A DNA stretch of 64,000 bases from Pseudomonas entomophila L48 (GCF_000026105.1 NC_008027.1:4794501-4858500), one strand, 5' to 3'. Positions 43,644-55,273 are shown, counted from the stretch's first letter. The notes: generated by a model from the sequence alone, not told the origin. Translations and numbers: made by a program.

Positions 43644-44741
43644 CTAACGCTTGTGGCCAGTGTCCAGCTTGCGCTCCAGGTGCATGGAGTAGCGGGACAT
43701 ACCGAAACAGAAAATCCAGAACACCAGGGCGGCGAACACGTAGCCCTCGGTGGCCATGCCCAGCCAGGTCGGGTCGGCCGCCGCCTGCTTGACGCTGTTG
43801 AGCAGGTCGAACAGGCCGATGATGATCACCAGGCTGGTGTCCTTGAACAGGGCGATGAAGGTGTTGACGATGCCGGGGATCACCAGCTTGAGCGCCTGGG
43901 GCAGGATCACCAGGCCCATCGCCCGCCAGTAGCCCAGGCCCATGGCCGCGGCGGCTTCGTACTGGCCCTTGGGGATGGCCTGCAGGCCGCCACGCACCAC
44001 TTCGGCGATGTACGCCGACTGGAACAGGATCACGCCGATCATTGCCCGCAGCAGCTTGTCGAAGCTCATGCCTTCGGGCAGGAACAGCGGCAGCATCACC
44101 GACGACATGAACAGCACGGTGATCAACGGCACGCCGCGCCAGAACTCGATGAAGGTGACGCAGACCACCTTCACCGCCGGCATGTTCGAACGCCGCCCCA
44201 GTGCCAGCAGGATGCCCAGCGGCAGCGCGCCGACGATACCGACGGTGGCGATCACCAGGGTGAGCATCAGGCCGCCCCACTGGCTGGTCTGGACCGTGGC
44301 CAGGCCCAGGTAGCCGCCGTGCAGCAGGGTGTAGGCGAGCACCGGGTACAGGACCAGGAAGCCCAGGCCATACACGGCCTTGCGCGGGAAGCGCTTGATG
44401 AACAACGGTGCGGCGCCGAGCACGGCGAGCCAAACGGTCAGGTCGACACGCCAGCGCAGCTCCGTCGGGTAGTAGCCGTACATGAACTGGCCGAAACGCT
44501 GCTGGATGAACACCCAGCAGGCGCCTTCCTTGGTGCAGTCGGCGCGGGTGGTGCCGACCCAGTTGGCGTCGATGAACGCCCACTGCACCAGCGGTGGCAC
44601 GATCAGCCACACCAGGTACAGGGCGAACAGCGTCAGCAGCGTGTTGAGCCAGCTGGAAAACAGGTTGGCCCGCATCCAGGCGAGCACGCCAACGGTCTTC
44701 ACCGGTGGCGGCATGTCGGGTTTGAAAACATGGGCTGTCAC
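43644..44741 (-). CDS. aapM: Amino acid ABC transporter permease AapM
   Basis: 365-residue membrane protein with about eight hydrophobic segments and the C-terminal permease core including the EAA loop ([24 protein letters not shown]). The large N-terminal extension before the permease core is typical of AapQ/AapM pairs. Pairs with AapQ as the heterodimeric channel. Confidence 0.94.
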   Translation of the reverse strand: MTAHVFKPDMPPPVKTVGVLAWMRANLFSSWLNTLLTLFALYLVWLIVPPLVQWAFIDANWVGTTRADCTKEGACWVFIQQRFGQFMYGYYPTELRWRVDLTVWLAVLGAAPLFIKRFPRKAVYGLGFLVLYPVLAYTLLHGGYLGLATVQTSQWGGLMLTLVIATVGIVGALPLGILLALGRRSNMPAVKVVCVTFIEFWRGVPLITVLFMSSVMLPLFLPEGMSFDKLLRAMIGVILFQSAYIAEVVRGGLQAIPKGQYEAAAAMGLGYWRAMGLVILPQALKLVIPGIVNTFIALFKDTSLVIIIGLFDLLNSVKQAAADPTWLGMATEGYVFAALVFWIFCFGMSRYSMHLERKLDTGHKR

Positions 44742-44751
44742 GGAAGTACCC

Positions 44752-45930
44752 TCACCGCTCGATCAGCGCAATGCGCTTGTTGTACCAGTTCATCAGCAGC
44801 GAAATGCTGATGCTGATGGCGAGATAGACGCTCATGGTGATGGCGATCACCTCGATGGCCTGGCCGGTCTGGTTGAGCACGGTACCGGCGAACAGCGAGA
44901 CCATTTCCGGGTAGCCGATACCGGCCGCCAGCGACGAGTTCTTCGCCAGGTTCAGGTACTGGCTGGTCAGCGGCGGAATGATCACCCGCAGCGCCTGGGG
45001 GATGATCACCTTGCGCAGCGTCGGGCCTTCGCGCAGGCCGAGCGAACGGGCCGCCTCGGTCTGGCCGTGGCTGACCGAGCGAATGCCGGAGCGCACGATC
45101 TCGGCGATGAACGCCGCGGTGTAGATGGTCAGCGCCAGGGTCAGCGCCAGCAGCTCGGGGATCAGCACCCAGCCACCGACGAAGTTGAAGCCCTTGAGCT
45201 GCGGCACCTCCCAGTGCACCGGGCTGCCGAACAGCAGCGCGCACACGCCGGGAATACCGATGAACAGCAACAGGCCGACCCAGAACTTGTGGAACGGCTC
45301 GCCGGTTTCATCGAAACGCTTGTTGGCGTGACGCACCATCAGCACGATGGCGACGATCGCCAGCCCCAGCGCCACGACGAACGGCCAGAAGCCTTCGGCG
45401 AGCGAGGCGCCGGGCATGTTCAGGCCACGGTTGCTGATGAAGAAGGTGTCCTGGATGTTGATGCTACCCCGTGGGCCCGGCAGGGTGAGGAACACCGCGA
45501 AGTACCAGAACAGGATTTGCAGCAGCGGCGGAATGTTGCGGAAGGTCTCCACATACACCGTCGCCAGCTTGTTGATCATCCAGTTCGGTGACAACCGCGC
45601 CACGCCGATGATGAAGCCCAGCAGCGTCGCCAGGACGATGCCGATGAAGGTCACCAGCAGCGTGTTGAGCAGGCCGATGACGAACACTCGCGCGTAGCTG
45701 TCCGATTCCACGTAGGGAATCAGGTGCTGGGCGATGCCGAAGCCGGCGCTGCGCTCAAGGAAGTCGAAGCCCGAGGTAATGCCCCGGTGCTCCAGGTTGG
45801 TCTGGGTGTTGTGGAACAGATACCAGCCCAGGCCCGCCACGAAGACCACCGTGAGGATCTGGAACAGCCACGCGCGCACACGTGGATCACTAAGGGAAAA
45901 CCCTTTACGTGCGCCGATTTGATTTTGCAT
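44752..45930 (-). CDS. aapQ: Amino acid ABC transporter permease AapQ
   Basis: 392 residues, membrane segments throughout, EAA loop QTEAARSLGLREGPTLRKVI near residue 310. Broad-specificity L-amino acid uptake (aapJQMP) in related bacteria. 10 bases before aapM; separated from aapJ by 67 bases containing a stem-loop. Confidence 0.94.
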   Translation of the reverse strand: MQNQIGARKGFSLSDPRVRAWLFQILTVVFVAGLGWYLFHNTQTNLEHRGITSGFDFLERSAGFGIAQHLIPYVESDSYARVFVIGLLNTLLVTFIGIVLATLLGFIIGVARLSPNWMINKLATVYVETFRNIPPLLQILFWYFAVFLTLPGPRGSINIQDTFFISNRGLNMPGASLAEGFWPFVVALGLAIVAIVLMVRHANKRFDETGEPFHKFWVGLLLFIGIPGVCALLFGSPVHWEVPQLKGFNFVGGWVLIPELLALTLALTIYTAAFIAEIVRSGIRSVSHGQTEAARSLGLREGPTLRKVIIPQALRVIIPPLTSQYLNLAKNSSLAAGIGYPEMVSLFAGTVLNQTGQAIEVIAITMSVYLAISISISLLMNWYNKRIALIER

Positions 45931-45961
45931 GAAGTGCCCCGAAAAGAAGGGATTCGAACGA

Positions 45962-45988
45962 CCCGCGGCGGCTGGATGCCGCCGCGGG
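45962..45988 (-). other. Stem-loop between aapJ and aapQ
   Basis: A perfect 11-bp stem CCCGCGGCGGC / GCCGCCGCGGG (45962-45972 and 45978-45988) with a 5-base loop and no U tract. Such elements after a binding-protein gene can stabilise the upstream part of the mRNA; here this is inferred from position. Confidence 0.6.
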
Positions 45989-45997
45989 GTGCAACCA

Positions 45998-47026
45998 TCA
46001 GCGCACCGGTGGCGCGTACTGGATGCCGCCGTTGTTCCACAGGGCGTTCATGCCACGGTCGATCTTCAGGTCGGTGCTCTGGCCCAGGTTCTTCTCGAAC
46101 ACTTCGCCATAGTTGCCGACTTGCTTGACGATCTGCACTACCCAGTCCTTGGGCAGCTTGAGGTCCTTGCCGTACTCGCCATCGGCGCCCAGCAGGCGGG
46201 CCACGTCAGGGTTCTTGGTGGACTTGGCCTCGGCCTCGACATTCTTCGAGGTGATGCCGGCCTCTTCAGCATTGAGCATGGCGAACAGGGTCCACTTGAC
46301 GATGCTGAACCACTCCTCGTCGCCCTTGCGCACCACCGGGCCCAGCGGTTCCTTGGAGATGGTTTCCGGCAACACCACGTATTCGGTCGGCGCGGCCAGC
46401 TTGGAGCGTTGGGCGAACAGCTGCGACTTGTCGGAGGTCAGCACGTCGCAACGGCCGGATTCCAGCGACTTGGCGCTTTCGTCGGAGGTGTCGAAGGTGA
46501 TCGGGGTGTACTTCAGCCCATTGGCGCGGAAGTAGTCGGAAACGTTCAGCTCGGTGGTGGTGCCGGCCTGGATGCAGATGGTCGCGCCGTCGAGTTCCTT
46601 GGCGCTGGAGACGCCGAGCTTCTTGTTGGCGAGGAAACCGACGCCGTCGTAGTAGGTGACACCGGCGAACACCAGGCCCATGCCGGCATCGCGCGAGCTG
46701 GTCCAGGTGGTGTTGCGCGACAGCACGTCGACTTCGCCGGACTGCAGTGCGGTGAAGCGCTCCTTGGCGTTGAGTTGGCTGAACTTGACCTTGGTCGCGT
46801 CGCCGAACACGGCGGCGGCTACGGCACGGCACACATCGGCGTCGATACCGACGATCTTGCCTTGCGCGTCCGGCACGGAGAAGCCTGGAAGACCATCGCT
46901 CACGCCACACTGGACGAAGCCCTTCTTCTTCACCGCGTCGAGGGTGGCGCCGGCCTGGGCGAAGCTGGTGGCGCCCAGCGCGGCGGCGGCGGTCAGGACT
47001 GCCAGGGTGGTTTTCAACATCTTCAT
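45998..47026 (-). CDS. aapJ: Amino acid ABC transporter substrate-binding protein AapJ
   Basis: Periplasmic binding protein, 342 residues from the ATG at 47026, with GGAGG six bases upstream; two in-frame TTG codons are not needed. Signal peptide through about residue 25 (SFAQA). SBP family 3 fold with VRKGDEEWFSIVKWTLF typical of the AapJ/BztA group. First gene of aapJQMP. Confidence 0.94.
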   Translation of the reverse strand: MKMLKTTLAVLTAAAALGATSFAQAGATLDAVKKKGFVQCGVSDGLPGFSVPDAQGKIVGIDADVCRAVAAAVFGDATKVKFSQLNAKERFTALQSGEVDVLSRNTTWTSSRDAGMGLVFAGVTYYDGVGFLANKKLGVSSAKELDGATICIQAGTTTELNVSDYFRANGLKYTPITFDTSDESAKSLESGRCDVLTSDKSQLFAQRSKLAAPTEYVVLPETISKEPLGPVVRKGDEEWFSIVKWTLFAMLNAEEAGITSKNVEAEAKSTKNPDVARLLGADGEYGKDLKLPKDWVVQIVKQVGNYGEVFEKNLGQSTDLKIDRGMNALWNNGGIQYAPPVR

Positions 47027-48019
<993 letters not shown>

Positions 48020-48111
48020 GCCTGTAGCCCACCGAGCATTCCACTACGCCGCGCCCGATTCTTGCATTACACTGCCCGGCGTACATTCCTTAACCAGTTG
48101 ACGAGACGACC

Positions 48112-49578
48112 GTGCTCAAGGCACTCAAGAAAATATTCGCCAAGGGAGACGCCGCGCCGCAGGCCGCCGAGCCCGTCGCCGCGCCCCAACCCGCCCCGGC
48201 CGTGCAACCAGCTGTCGCCCAGGCTCCGGCGCACAAGAGCCCCAGGCCCAAGCCTGCACCCAAGCCGAAGGCCGAGGCCCAGCCAGCTGACCAGCCTCGC
48301 GCCGAGCAGCCGGTCAAGGACAAGCCCCGCCGCGAGCGCAAGCCCAAGCCCCAGGCCAGCCTGTGGAAGCCCGAAGACTTCGTGGTCGAGCCACAGGAAG
48401 GCAAGACCCGCTTCCACGACTTCAAGCTCTCCAACGAGGTGATGCACGCCATCCATGACCTCGGCTTCCCCTACTGCACCCCGATCCAGGCCCAGGTCCT
48501 CGGCCACACGCTACGCGGCCAGGACGCCATCGGCCGGGCCCAGACCGGTACCGGCAAGACCGCCGCGTTCCTGATCTCGATCATCTCGCAGCTGCAGCAG
48601 GTGCCACCGCCCAAGGAACGCTACATGGGCGAGCCACGGGCGCTGATCATCGCCCCGACCCGGGAGCTGGTGGTGCAGATCGCCAAGGACGCAATGGCGC
48701 TGACCAAGTACAGCGGCCTGAACGTGATGAGCTTCGTCGGCGGCATGGACTTCGACAAGCAGCTCAAATCGCTGGAAGCGCGCCACTGCGACATCCTCGT
48801 GGCCACCCCGGGCCGTCTGCTGGACTTCAACCAGCGCGGCGAAGTGCACCTGGACATGGTCGAGGTGCTGGTGCTGGACGAGGCCGATCGCATGCTCGAC
48901 ATGGGCTTCATTCCCCAGGTCCGCCAGATCATCCGCCAGACCCCACCGAAGAGCGAGCGCCAGACGCTGCTGTTCTCCGCCACCTTCACCGACGACGTGA
49001 TGAACCTGGCCAAGCAGTGGACCACCAACCCGGCCATCGTCGAGATCGAGCCGGAGAACGTCGCCAGCGAGACCGTCGAGCAGCACGTGTACGCCGTGGC
49101 CGGCAGCGACAAGTACAAGCTGCTGTACAACCTGGTCACGCAGAACAAGTGGGAACGGGTGATGGTGTTCGCCAACCGCAAGGACGAGGTGCGGCGCATC
49201 GAGGAAAAACTGGTGCGTGATGGCATCAACGCCGCCCAGCTGTCGGGCGACGTGCCACAGCACAAGCGCATCCGCACCCTGGAGAACTTCCGCGAGGGGC
49301 GTATCAGCGTGCTGGTGGCCACCGACGTGGCTGGGCGCGGCATCCACATCGACGGCATCAGCCATGTGATCAACTTCACCCTGCCGGAAGATCCGGACGA
49401 CTACGTGCACCGTATCGGCCGTACCGGGCGGGCGGGAAGCAGTGGCGTGTCGATCAGCTTTGCCGGTGAGGACGATTCGTACCAGCTGCCGGCGATCGAG
49501 GAACTGCTGGGGCGCAAGATCAAGTGCGAGATGCCACCGGACGAGCTGTTGAAGCCCGTGCCGCGCAAGCACCATTGA
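48112..49578 (+). CDS. rhlB: ATP-dependent RNA helicase RhlB-like (GTG start)
   Basis: DEAD-box helicase, 488 residues from a GTG at 48112. After a basic Pro/Ala/Lys-rich disordered arm (about 1-85) come Q motif TPIQ (123-126), motif I AQTGTGKT (143-150), DEAD (256-259), SAT, and HRIGRTGR. RhlB unwinds RNA for the degradosome; the N-terminal arm instead of a C-terminal one is typical of Pseudomonas. RhlE is the main alternative, but the short C-terminus argues against it. Confidence 0.9.
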   Translation: MLKALKKIFAKGDAAPQAAEPVAAPQPAPAVQPAVAQAPAHKSPRPKPAPKPKAEAQPADQPRAEQPVKDKPRRERKPKPQASLWKPEDFVVEPQEGKTRFHDFKLSNEVMHAIHDLGFPYCTPIQAQVLGHTLRGQDAIGRAQTGTGKTAAFLISIISQLQQVPPPKERYMGEPRALIIAPTRELVVQIAKDAMALTKYSGLNVMSFVGGMDFDKQLKSLEARHCDILVATPGRLLDFNQRGEVHLDMVEVLVLDEADRMLDMGFIPQVRQIIRQTPPKSERQTLLFSATFTDDVMNLAKQWTTNPAIVEIEPENVASETVEQHVYAVAGSDKYKLLYNLVTQNKWERVMVFANRKDEVRRIEEKLVRDGINAAQLSGDVPQHKRIRTLENFREGRISVLVATDVAGRGIHIDGISHVINFTLPEDPDDYVHRIGRTGRAGSSGVSISFAGEDDSYQLPAIEELLGRKIKCEMPPDELLKPVPRKHH

Positions 49579-49591
49579 TATCCGCAGCCCT

Positions 49592-49674
49592 GTAGGAGCG
49601 GCTTTAGCCGCGATCACCCGCAAAGCGGGTGCCAGGCACCGCGGTGCCCACATCGCGGCTGAAGCCGCTCCTAC
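49592..49674. repeat. REP pair (core GCGGCTTTAGCCGC / GCGGCTGAAGCCGC)
   Basis: Arms at 49592-49614 and 49652-49674 with an internal CACCGCGGTG-type palindrome. Separates convergent rhlB and moaE and is the only terminator-like structure there. Confidence 0.85.
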
Positions 49675-49686
49675 AGGCGAACCGCG

Positions 49687-50133
49687 TTACCAGCGCTCTG
49701 CTGCATCCTGATCGCTCTGCTTCCCCTCGACCCAGCGCGGCCCATCCTGGGTGTTTTCCTTCTTCCAGAACGGCGCCCGGGTCTTCAGGTAGTCCATGAT
49801 GAAGTTGCAGGCATCGAACGCCGCCTGCCGATGCGCGCTGGCCACCCCGACGAAGACGATCGGCTCGCCCGGTTCCAGCGCACCGATGCGGTGCAGTACC
49901 TCAACTTTCAGCAACGGCCAGCGCTGCTCGGCCTCGACCACGATCTTCTGCAACGCCTTCTCAGTCATCCCCGGATAGTGCTCGAGGAACATCCCCGCCA
50001 CGTCCAGCCCGTCGTTGAAATCCCGCACATAGCCTACGAAACCGACCACCGCGCCCACGCCAACATTGGCGGCGTGCATTGCGTTGACCTCTACACCTGG
50101 ATCGAACGCCGCCTCCTGTACCCGAACGCTCAT
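49687..50133 (-). CDS. moaE: Molybdopterin synthase large subunit
   Basis: 148 residues. Catalytic lysines of MoaE are in DYLKTRAPFWKKE (Lys 117 and 124/125). With MoaD it inserts the dithiolene sulfurs into precursor Z. Two bases after moaD; last gene of moaCDE. Confidence 0.96.
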   Translation of the reverse strand: MSVRVQEAAFDPGVEVNAMHAANVGVGAVVGFVGYVRDFNDGLDVAGMFLEHYPGMTEKALQKIVVEAEQRWPLLKVEVLHRIGALEPGEPIVFVGVASAHRQAAFDACNFIMDYLKTRAPFWKKENTQDGPRWVEGKQSDQDAAERW

Positions 50134-50135
50134 GC

Positions 50136-50381
50136 TCAGCCTCCCGTCACCGGCGGGAAGAACGCCACGTCATCGCCGTCCTCCAGCGCCTCGCCGAGCT
50201 TGCACAGCTCTTCGTTGCGCGCGCACATCAGGTTCTGCTCGGCCAGCACGTCATACTTGCCACCTTTGGCCACCAGCGCCTGGCGCACGTCGTCCAGCAC
50301 CCTGAAGTCGCCCTCCAGACGCTCGGCATCAACACCCAGCAGCTCTCGGTAACGGGCGAAATACATGACCTTGACCTTCAT
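50136..50381 (-). CDS. moaD: Molybdopterin synthase sulfur carrier subunit
   Basis: 81-residue ubiquitin-fold protein starting at the ATG at 50381 ([16 protein letters not shown]) and ending in the obligatory Gly-Gly that is thiocarboxylated. The open frame upstream of this ATG is an out-of-frame reading of moaC. One base overlap with moaC. Confidence 0.95.
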   Translation of the reverse strand: MKVKVMYFARYRELLGVDAERLEGDFRVLDDVRQALVAKGGKYDVLAEQNLMCARNEELCKLGEALEDGDDVAFFPPVTGG

Positions 50382-50851
50382 CACGCCTCCACCTTGTAGT
50401 GGCCGCTCTTGCCGCCGGTCTTCTCCAGCAGGCGCACCTGCTCGATGACCATACCCTTGTCCACCGCCTTGCACATGTCGTAGATCGTCAGTGCGGTGAC
50501 GCTGGCGGCGGTCAGGGCTTCCATTTCGACACCGGTCTGCCCGGCCAGCTTGCACCGGGCGACGATGTGCACGACATCCTCGCCTTCGGCGGCCAGCTCG
50601 ACCTTGACGCCAGTGAGCATCAGCGGGTGGCACAACGGGATCAGGTCGCTGGTTTTTTTCGCCGCCTGGATACCGGCGATGCGCGCCACGGCGAACACGT
50701 CGCCCTTGGGGTGCTGGCCATCGACGATCATGCGCAGCGTGTCGGGCAGCATGCGCACGCGCGCCTCGGCGATTGCCTCGCGAGCGGTCACGGCTTTTTC
50801 AGTGACGTCGACCATGTTGGCGCGCCCCTGGGAATCAAGATGGGTCAGCAC
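50381..50851 (-). CDS. moaC: Cyclic pyranopterin monophosphate synthase (GTG start)
   Basis: 156 residues from a GTG at 50851 preceded by AGGAGC. Converts the MoaA product to cPMP. The conserved [28 protein letters not shown] block and [13 protein letters not shown] ending are intact. moaA and moaB are not in the window. Confidence 0.96.
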   Translation of the reverse strand: MLTHLDSQGRANMVDVTEKAVTAREAIAEARVRMLPDTLRMIVDGQHPKGDVFAVARIAGIQAAKKTSDLIPLCHPLMLTGVKVELAAEGEDVVHIVARCKLAGQTGVEMEALTAASVTALTIYDMCKAVDKGMVIEQVRLLEKTGGKSGHYKVEA

Positions 50852-50927
50852 TGCTCTGCTCCTGGGAAGGGAATACAGAGTGTAAACCCGCAGGTCAGCT
50901 TTGAGCAGAGGGTGAATCGACGCAGCC

Positions 50928-50979
50928 GCCGGTTCGCCGGCCCCTACAATGTAGGAGCCGGCTTGCCGGCGAACCGGCG
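50928..50979. repeat. REP pair with one collapsed arm
   Basis: The right arm GTAGGAGCCGGCTTGCCGGC (from 50951) is complete; the left arm has lost about ten bases of its core and reads TTCGCCGGCCCCTAC. Between phoH and moaC. Confidence 0.8.
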
Positions 50980-50981
50980 GT

Positions 50982-52376
50982 TTACAGATGGGACTCGGCG
51001 TACTCGGCCAGCACCGAGCGTGGCACGCCCTGCAGGGTGATATGAACGCCGTGGGGGAAGTCCTTGAAGCGTTCGGTCAGGTACGTCAGCCCGGAGCTGG
51101 TGGCCGACAGGTAGGGGGTGTCGATCTGCGCCAGGTTACCCAGGCAGACCACCTTCGAGCCGTTGCCGGCACGGGTGATGATCGTCTTGATCTGGTGCGG
51201 CGTGAGGTTCTGGCACTCGTCGATGAGGATCAGGCTCTGCTGGAAGCTGCGGCCACGGATGTAGTTCAGCGACTTGAACTGCAGCGGTACCCGCTCGAGG
51301 ATGTACTCGACGCTGCCGTGGGTGCTCTCGTCATCCATGTGCAAGGCTTCGAGGTTGTCGGTGATGGCCCCCAGCCAGGGTTCCATCTTCTCCGCCTCGG
51401 TGCCCGGCAGGAAGCCGATCTCCTGGTCCAGCCCCTGCACGCTGCGGGTGGCGATGATACGGCGGTAGCGCTTGCTGACCATGGTTTGCTCGATGGCCGC
51501 GGCCAGCGCCAGGATGGTCTTGCCGGAACCGGCGGCGCCGGTCAGGTTGACCAGGTGGATATCCGGGTCGAGCAAGGCGAACAGCGCCAGGCTCTGGTGA
51601 ATGTCCCGCGGCTTGAGCCCCCAGGCTTCCTGGTGCAGCAAGGGTTCCTGGTGCAGGTCGAGCAACAGCAGCTCGTCGTTGCGGATGCCCTTGATCCAAC
51701 CGACGAAGCCTTGTTCATCGATGATGAACTCGTTGATGTGCACCGCCGGCAGGTTGTCGATCAGTTGCACCCGGTGCCAGGTACGGCCGCGCTCCTGGCG
51801 GGTGTCGACCTTGCTCACGCGGTCCCAGAACGAGCCGGTGACCGAGTGGTAGCCCTTCGACAGCAAGGATACGTCGTCGACCAGCTGGTCGGTGCTGTAG
51901 TCCTCGGCGGCGATTCCACAAGCGCGCGCCTTCAGGCGCATGTTGATGTCTTTGGTGACCAGCACCACGTCCAGGTCCTTGCGCTTGGCGCGCAGGTCCA
52001 GGAGCTGGTTGATGATGATGTTGTCGGCGAGGTTTTCCGGGAGCAGGCGGTTGGGTTCGTTGCGCGTGCTCATGAGGATGGACAGGAAGCCCTTGGGCCC
52101 GCTCTTGCCGCGCTGGATCGGCACGCCCTGCTCGACATCGCTGGGGGATGCATCACCTAGCGTCTGGTCGATCAGGCGGATGGCCTGGCGACATTCGGCG
52201 GCGATGGTGTGCTTGCCGGTCTTGAGCTTGTCGAGTTCCTCCAGCACCGTCATCGGTATGGCGACGTGGTGCTCCTCGAAGTTGAGCAGGGCGTTGGGGT
52301 CGTGAATCAGGACGTTGGTATCGAGCACATACAGGATTGGCTGGTTGGAGGAAGGGTTGCGTCCTTGGTCATCCAT
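50982..52376 (-). CDS. PhoH family protein with N-terminal PIN domain
   Basis: 464 residues. An N-terminal PIN domain ([13 protein letters not shown], Asp 19, to about residue 165) is joined to a PhoH ATPase with Walker A GAAGSGKT (280-287) and Walker B ILIDECQN. This is the PhoH2-type architecture, linked in other bacteria to RNA helicase/RNase activity. No antitoxin-like gene is beside it. A ribosome binding site AAGGTGAC precedes the ATG. Confidence 0.92.
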   Translation of the reverse strand: MDDQGRNPSSNQPILYVLDTNVLIHDPNALLNFEEHHVAIPMTVLEELDKLKTGKHTIAAECRQAIRLIDQTLGDASPSDVEQGVPIQRGKSGPKGFLSILMSTRNEPNRLLPENLADNIIINQLLDLRAKRKDLDVVLVTKDINMRLKARACGIAAEDYSTDQLVDDVSLLSKGYHSVTGSFWDRVSKVDTRQERGRTWHRVQLIDNLPAVHINEFIIDEQGFVGWIKGIRNDELLLLDLHQEPLLHQEAWGLKPRDIHQSLALFALLDPDIHLVNLTGAAGSGKTILALAAAIEQTMVSKRYRRIIATRSVQGLDQEIGFLPGTEAEKMEPWLGAITDNLEALHMDDESTHGSVEYILERVPLQFKSLNYIRGRSFQQSLILIDECQNLTPHQIKTIITRAGNGSKVVCLGNLAQIDTPYLSATSSGLTYLTERFKDFPHGVHITLQGVPRSVLAEYAESHL

Positions 52377-52682
52377 ACTCGGTCACCTTATGTGAAAGCC
52401 ACACGGCGCGAACGGCTGCGCCGCAGAGTGACTGCCGTTTTCCCCGTATCCGCGTCGTTACGGGCGGGGAGCTCACCTGGCGAGGGGGCGTGGATGACGC
52501 CACCTGTGCTGCAGGGTTCGGCTGTCTGACTCCTTGATACCGCAAAAACCATGACCGAAAAAAGACTTTTTACGCTTGGGTGAAGTTTATTTTTCGGATT
52601 GACGAACAGGGCTTGGCGTGGGGGGCGCAGGGGACTACGCTCAGGGATCAGGTGGCTGTGGATAGGGGTCGGTTTCTTTAGG
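52377..52682. other. Upstream region of phoH-like gene
   Basis: Non-coding. The part nearest phoH is GC-rich; 52545-52610 is AT-rich with GAAAAAAGACTTTTT-like runs and is the likeliest promoter area, but no hexamer pair is convincing. No gene is supported. Confidence 0.45.
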
Positions 52683-52854
52683 GTGGCCGCCAGGTGCCTG
52701 CCGAAACAGGTGCAGCGCCCTTGAGATCGAGCGCCGCCCGCGCGGCGCATCGCGGATGAATCCGCTCCTACACAAACGTGATCATGACCGACAGGCCATG
52801 GTTGCCCAACGCGAGCCGCCTTTCTTGCCTGTAGGAGCGGATTCATCCGCGATG
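52683..52854. repeat. Mosaic repeat copy 2 joined to a REP pair
   Basis: 52683-52746 is related to the element at 16161-16235 (shared CCAGGTG, GCAGCGC and GATCGAGCGCCGC blocks) but stops after CGGCGC, where a REP arm with core GCGGATGAATCCGC begins (52748-52771). The partner REP arm is at 52831-52854, a perfect 24-base inverted copy. Confidence 0.75.
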
Positions 52855-52902
52855 CACCGCAAAAGCGGTGCTCGGCCCAGGAACACCAAAGCGTCGCCCG
52901 CC

Positions 52903-54045
52903 CTACTCCCGCCCCCCATACTCCCGGCAACCCTCCCAGCCGATCCCGCTCTGCGCCGTGTGCTGCAACAACCACTCCACCGCCGGCTGCGCCTTGGGCT
53001 GGTTGTCATGGAACTGGATCACCCCTTTGCGCCACAGCAGCATCAAGGTCAGCACCCGCTGCGCCGACGCCTCGGCGGTCAACGGCCCATCATCCTGCGC
53101 ATCGATATCCCACAACGAAACCTGCAACTGCTGGCTGGCCATGAACCTCTCGCCATCGCCGCGCCGCTGCCCATAGGGCGGGCGGAACAACGGCACATAT
53201 TGCTCCGGCAGGTCGGCCTGGACCCGTGCCTGGCTGCGCCGCAGCGAGTCCTGCCAGCCCTGCCACTGGGCATGGGAACGGTATTCCCAGCCCTGGATCC
53301 CCACGCACTGCCCCGCGTACAACTCAGCCACCGGGCCTGCGTCACGACGTTGCTGCAGGCGGTTGCCAAGCACGAAGAAGATGCCGTCGAGCTTCTGTCG
53401 GCGCAGGTAGTCGGTCATGACATCTGTGCTGCCGCCCTCGGGGCCGGGACCGCCCGCGAAGGTCAGCAGGAACATCCGATCATTGAGCTCGTCGCCATTG
53501 CGCTCCCGGCTGGAGAGCTTTTCCACCTCGCTGGAGGTCTGTGGAGACAATGCCGCCTTACGCAATTGCTCGTCCAGGTAGCGGGTATGGAACTGGCGGC
53601 TGGGCTCGATCCAACCGGTATAGAACGTGCCGACATCCCCTGCGAACGTGACGGCTTGCATACGCAAGTCAGCCATGGACTCCACCGGATAGCAGAACGA
53701 CGCGTCCTGCTCGCAGCTCTGCTGCGCCTGCTGGTAGCCCTGCCACAACCGCTGCCACATGCGCGCCCGCACAGCACGAACGGTCGGCAGGTTGACCTGG
53801 CGCAGGCCCAGGCGCGCGGCCAGGGCGTTTTCGTCGAGCATTTCGTTTTCGTGCAGCACCCGGGCAAAGGACAGGATCTCGGCGCGCGACGCCACGTCGA
53901 ACAGCACCGGGCTGTCCAACTGCTCCGGCCACAGGCCTCGGTCGAAACTGACGAAATCCGCAGGGGCAGCCTGGGCGCCCAGGCTCAACAGGCCGGCGAA
54001 CAGGGCGAAAGCGATACGCACGATGAACGTTCTCCACGAATGCAT
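52903..54045 (-). CDS. NodB-fold polysaccharide deacetylase-like protein, degenerate active site
   Basis: 380 residues from the ATG at 54045, with a signal peptide to about Ala 27, so periplasmic. The C-terminal half follows the polysaccharide deacetylase layout, but motif 1 (usually TFDDGP) is TFAGGP at 195-200, losing both aspartates, and motif 2 (HSxxH) is EYRSH at 254-258, losing the first histidine. Motif 3 RPPYG (288-292) and the FHD end (345-347) remain. A catalytically inactive, possibly glycan-binding protein is likely. Divergent from yaaA. Confidence 0.82.
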
Positions 54046-54157
54046 GGCGCGCACTATAGCGCGGCGCCCGCCGATGTTCCGTGACTATCGTCGCCATAGT
54101 TTGGCGTTGCGCCACCAGCCCCGTAGAATTCGCCCGACGATTCCAGGAGCCGACCCG

Positions 54158-54934
54158 ATGCTGACGGTGATTTCCCCCGCCAAGACCCTCGACTACGACA
54201 CCCCGCCGGTCACCCAACGCCACACCCTGCCCCAGTACCTGGACGATTCCCAGGCACTGATCCTGCAGCTGCGTGAACTGTCGCCGGCGCAGATCAGCGA
54301 ACTGATGCACCTGTCCGACAAGCTCGCCGGCCTCAACGCCGCGCGCTTTGGTAGCTGGACCCCGGACTTCACCCCGGCCAACGCCAAGCAGGCGCTGCTG
54401 GCCTTCAAGGGCGACGTGTACACCGGTCTCGACGCCGAGAGCCTGGGCGAGGACGACTTCACCTACGCCCAGGACCACCTGCGCATGCTGTCGGGCCTGT
54501 ATGGCCTGCTGCGTCCGCTCGACCTGATGCAGCCCTACCGCCTGGAAATGGGCACCAAGCTGGCCAACGCCCGGGGCAAGGACCTCTATGCGTTCTGGGG
54601 CACACGCATCAGCGAGTGGCTGAACCAGGCCCTGGCCGACCAGGGCGACGACGTGTTGCTCAACCTGGCCAGCAACGAGTATTTCAGCGCGGTGAAGAAG
54701 AGCGCCCTGAAGGCGCGGGTGATCGATGTCGACTTCAAGGACCTGAAGAACGGCCAGTACAAGATCATCAGCTTCTACGCCAAGAAGGCCCGGGGGATGA
54801 TGAGCCGCTTCGTGATCCAGGAGCGGATCAACGACCCCGAGCAGCTCAAGCGATTCGACGTGCAGGGCTACTACTACAGCCCCGAGCAGTCGAAGCCGGA
54901 CCACCTGGTGTTCCTGCGCGATCACGCCGAGTAA
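54158..54934 (+). CDS. yaaA: Peroxide stress protein YaaA
   Basis: 258 residues from the ATG at 54158 with a CAGGAG ribosome binding site. Family motifs [13 protein letters not shown] at the N-terminus and [16 protein letters not shown] are present. In E. coli YaaA limits free iron during peroxide stress, and its fold binds DNA. Followed by a REP pair. Confidence 0.93.
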
Positions 54935-54958
54935 ACCCCTCCCCTCTCCCCCTCCCTT

Positions 54959-55027
54959 GTAGGAGCCAGCTTGCTGGCGAACAGCTGCGACGCGGTAGTG
55001 GCTGGTTCGCCAGCAAGCTGGCTCCTA
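54959..55027. repeat. REP pair (core GCCAGCTTGCTGGC)
   Basis: Perfect 23-base arms at 54959-54981 and 55005-55027, 3' of yaaA. Marks the left edge of the algD control region. Confidence 0.88.
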
Positions 55028-55273
55028 CAACGCAAAAACGCCAATACTTGGGCGCCATAAAACCAGCACGTCTTGACTTATCGCAAAACGCCATAAGACC
55101 GTTCGTAGTTTTTTGACGATTTCTGAAAAAAATTTCGCATGCTGGCCTAAGACCATCCCACCTCGACTTCCCCCTTTATATACGGGGGTGAAACTGTCTC
55201 GTGCTATCAGTTTGAAAGTATTCCCCCCTGAAGAAATATTTAGAAATCTTTCATCTCGGCGGAACTCACCCCG
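55028..55273 (+). promoter_or_regulatory. algD upstream control region with AlgR-like box
   Basis: Non-coding and clearly AT-richer than neighbours. ACCGTTCGT at 55098-55106 matches nine positions of the P. aeruginosa AlgR box ACCGTTCGTC. A CGCCATAA-n-ACC motif occurs at 55053 and again at 55089, the first reading GCCATAAAACCAGC, similar to the AmrZ site of P. aeruginosa algD. A CCCCC-TTTATATA-GGGGG-like inverted repeat lies at about 55170-55188. Two short open frames here look random. Confidence 0.5.

Noticed and set aside
52209..52975. Small frames between phoH and the deacetylase gene
   Set aside because: They run over repeats or antisense to phoH and show no family match or initiation signal.
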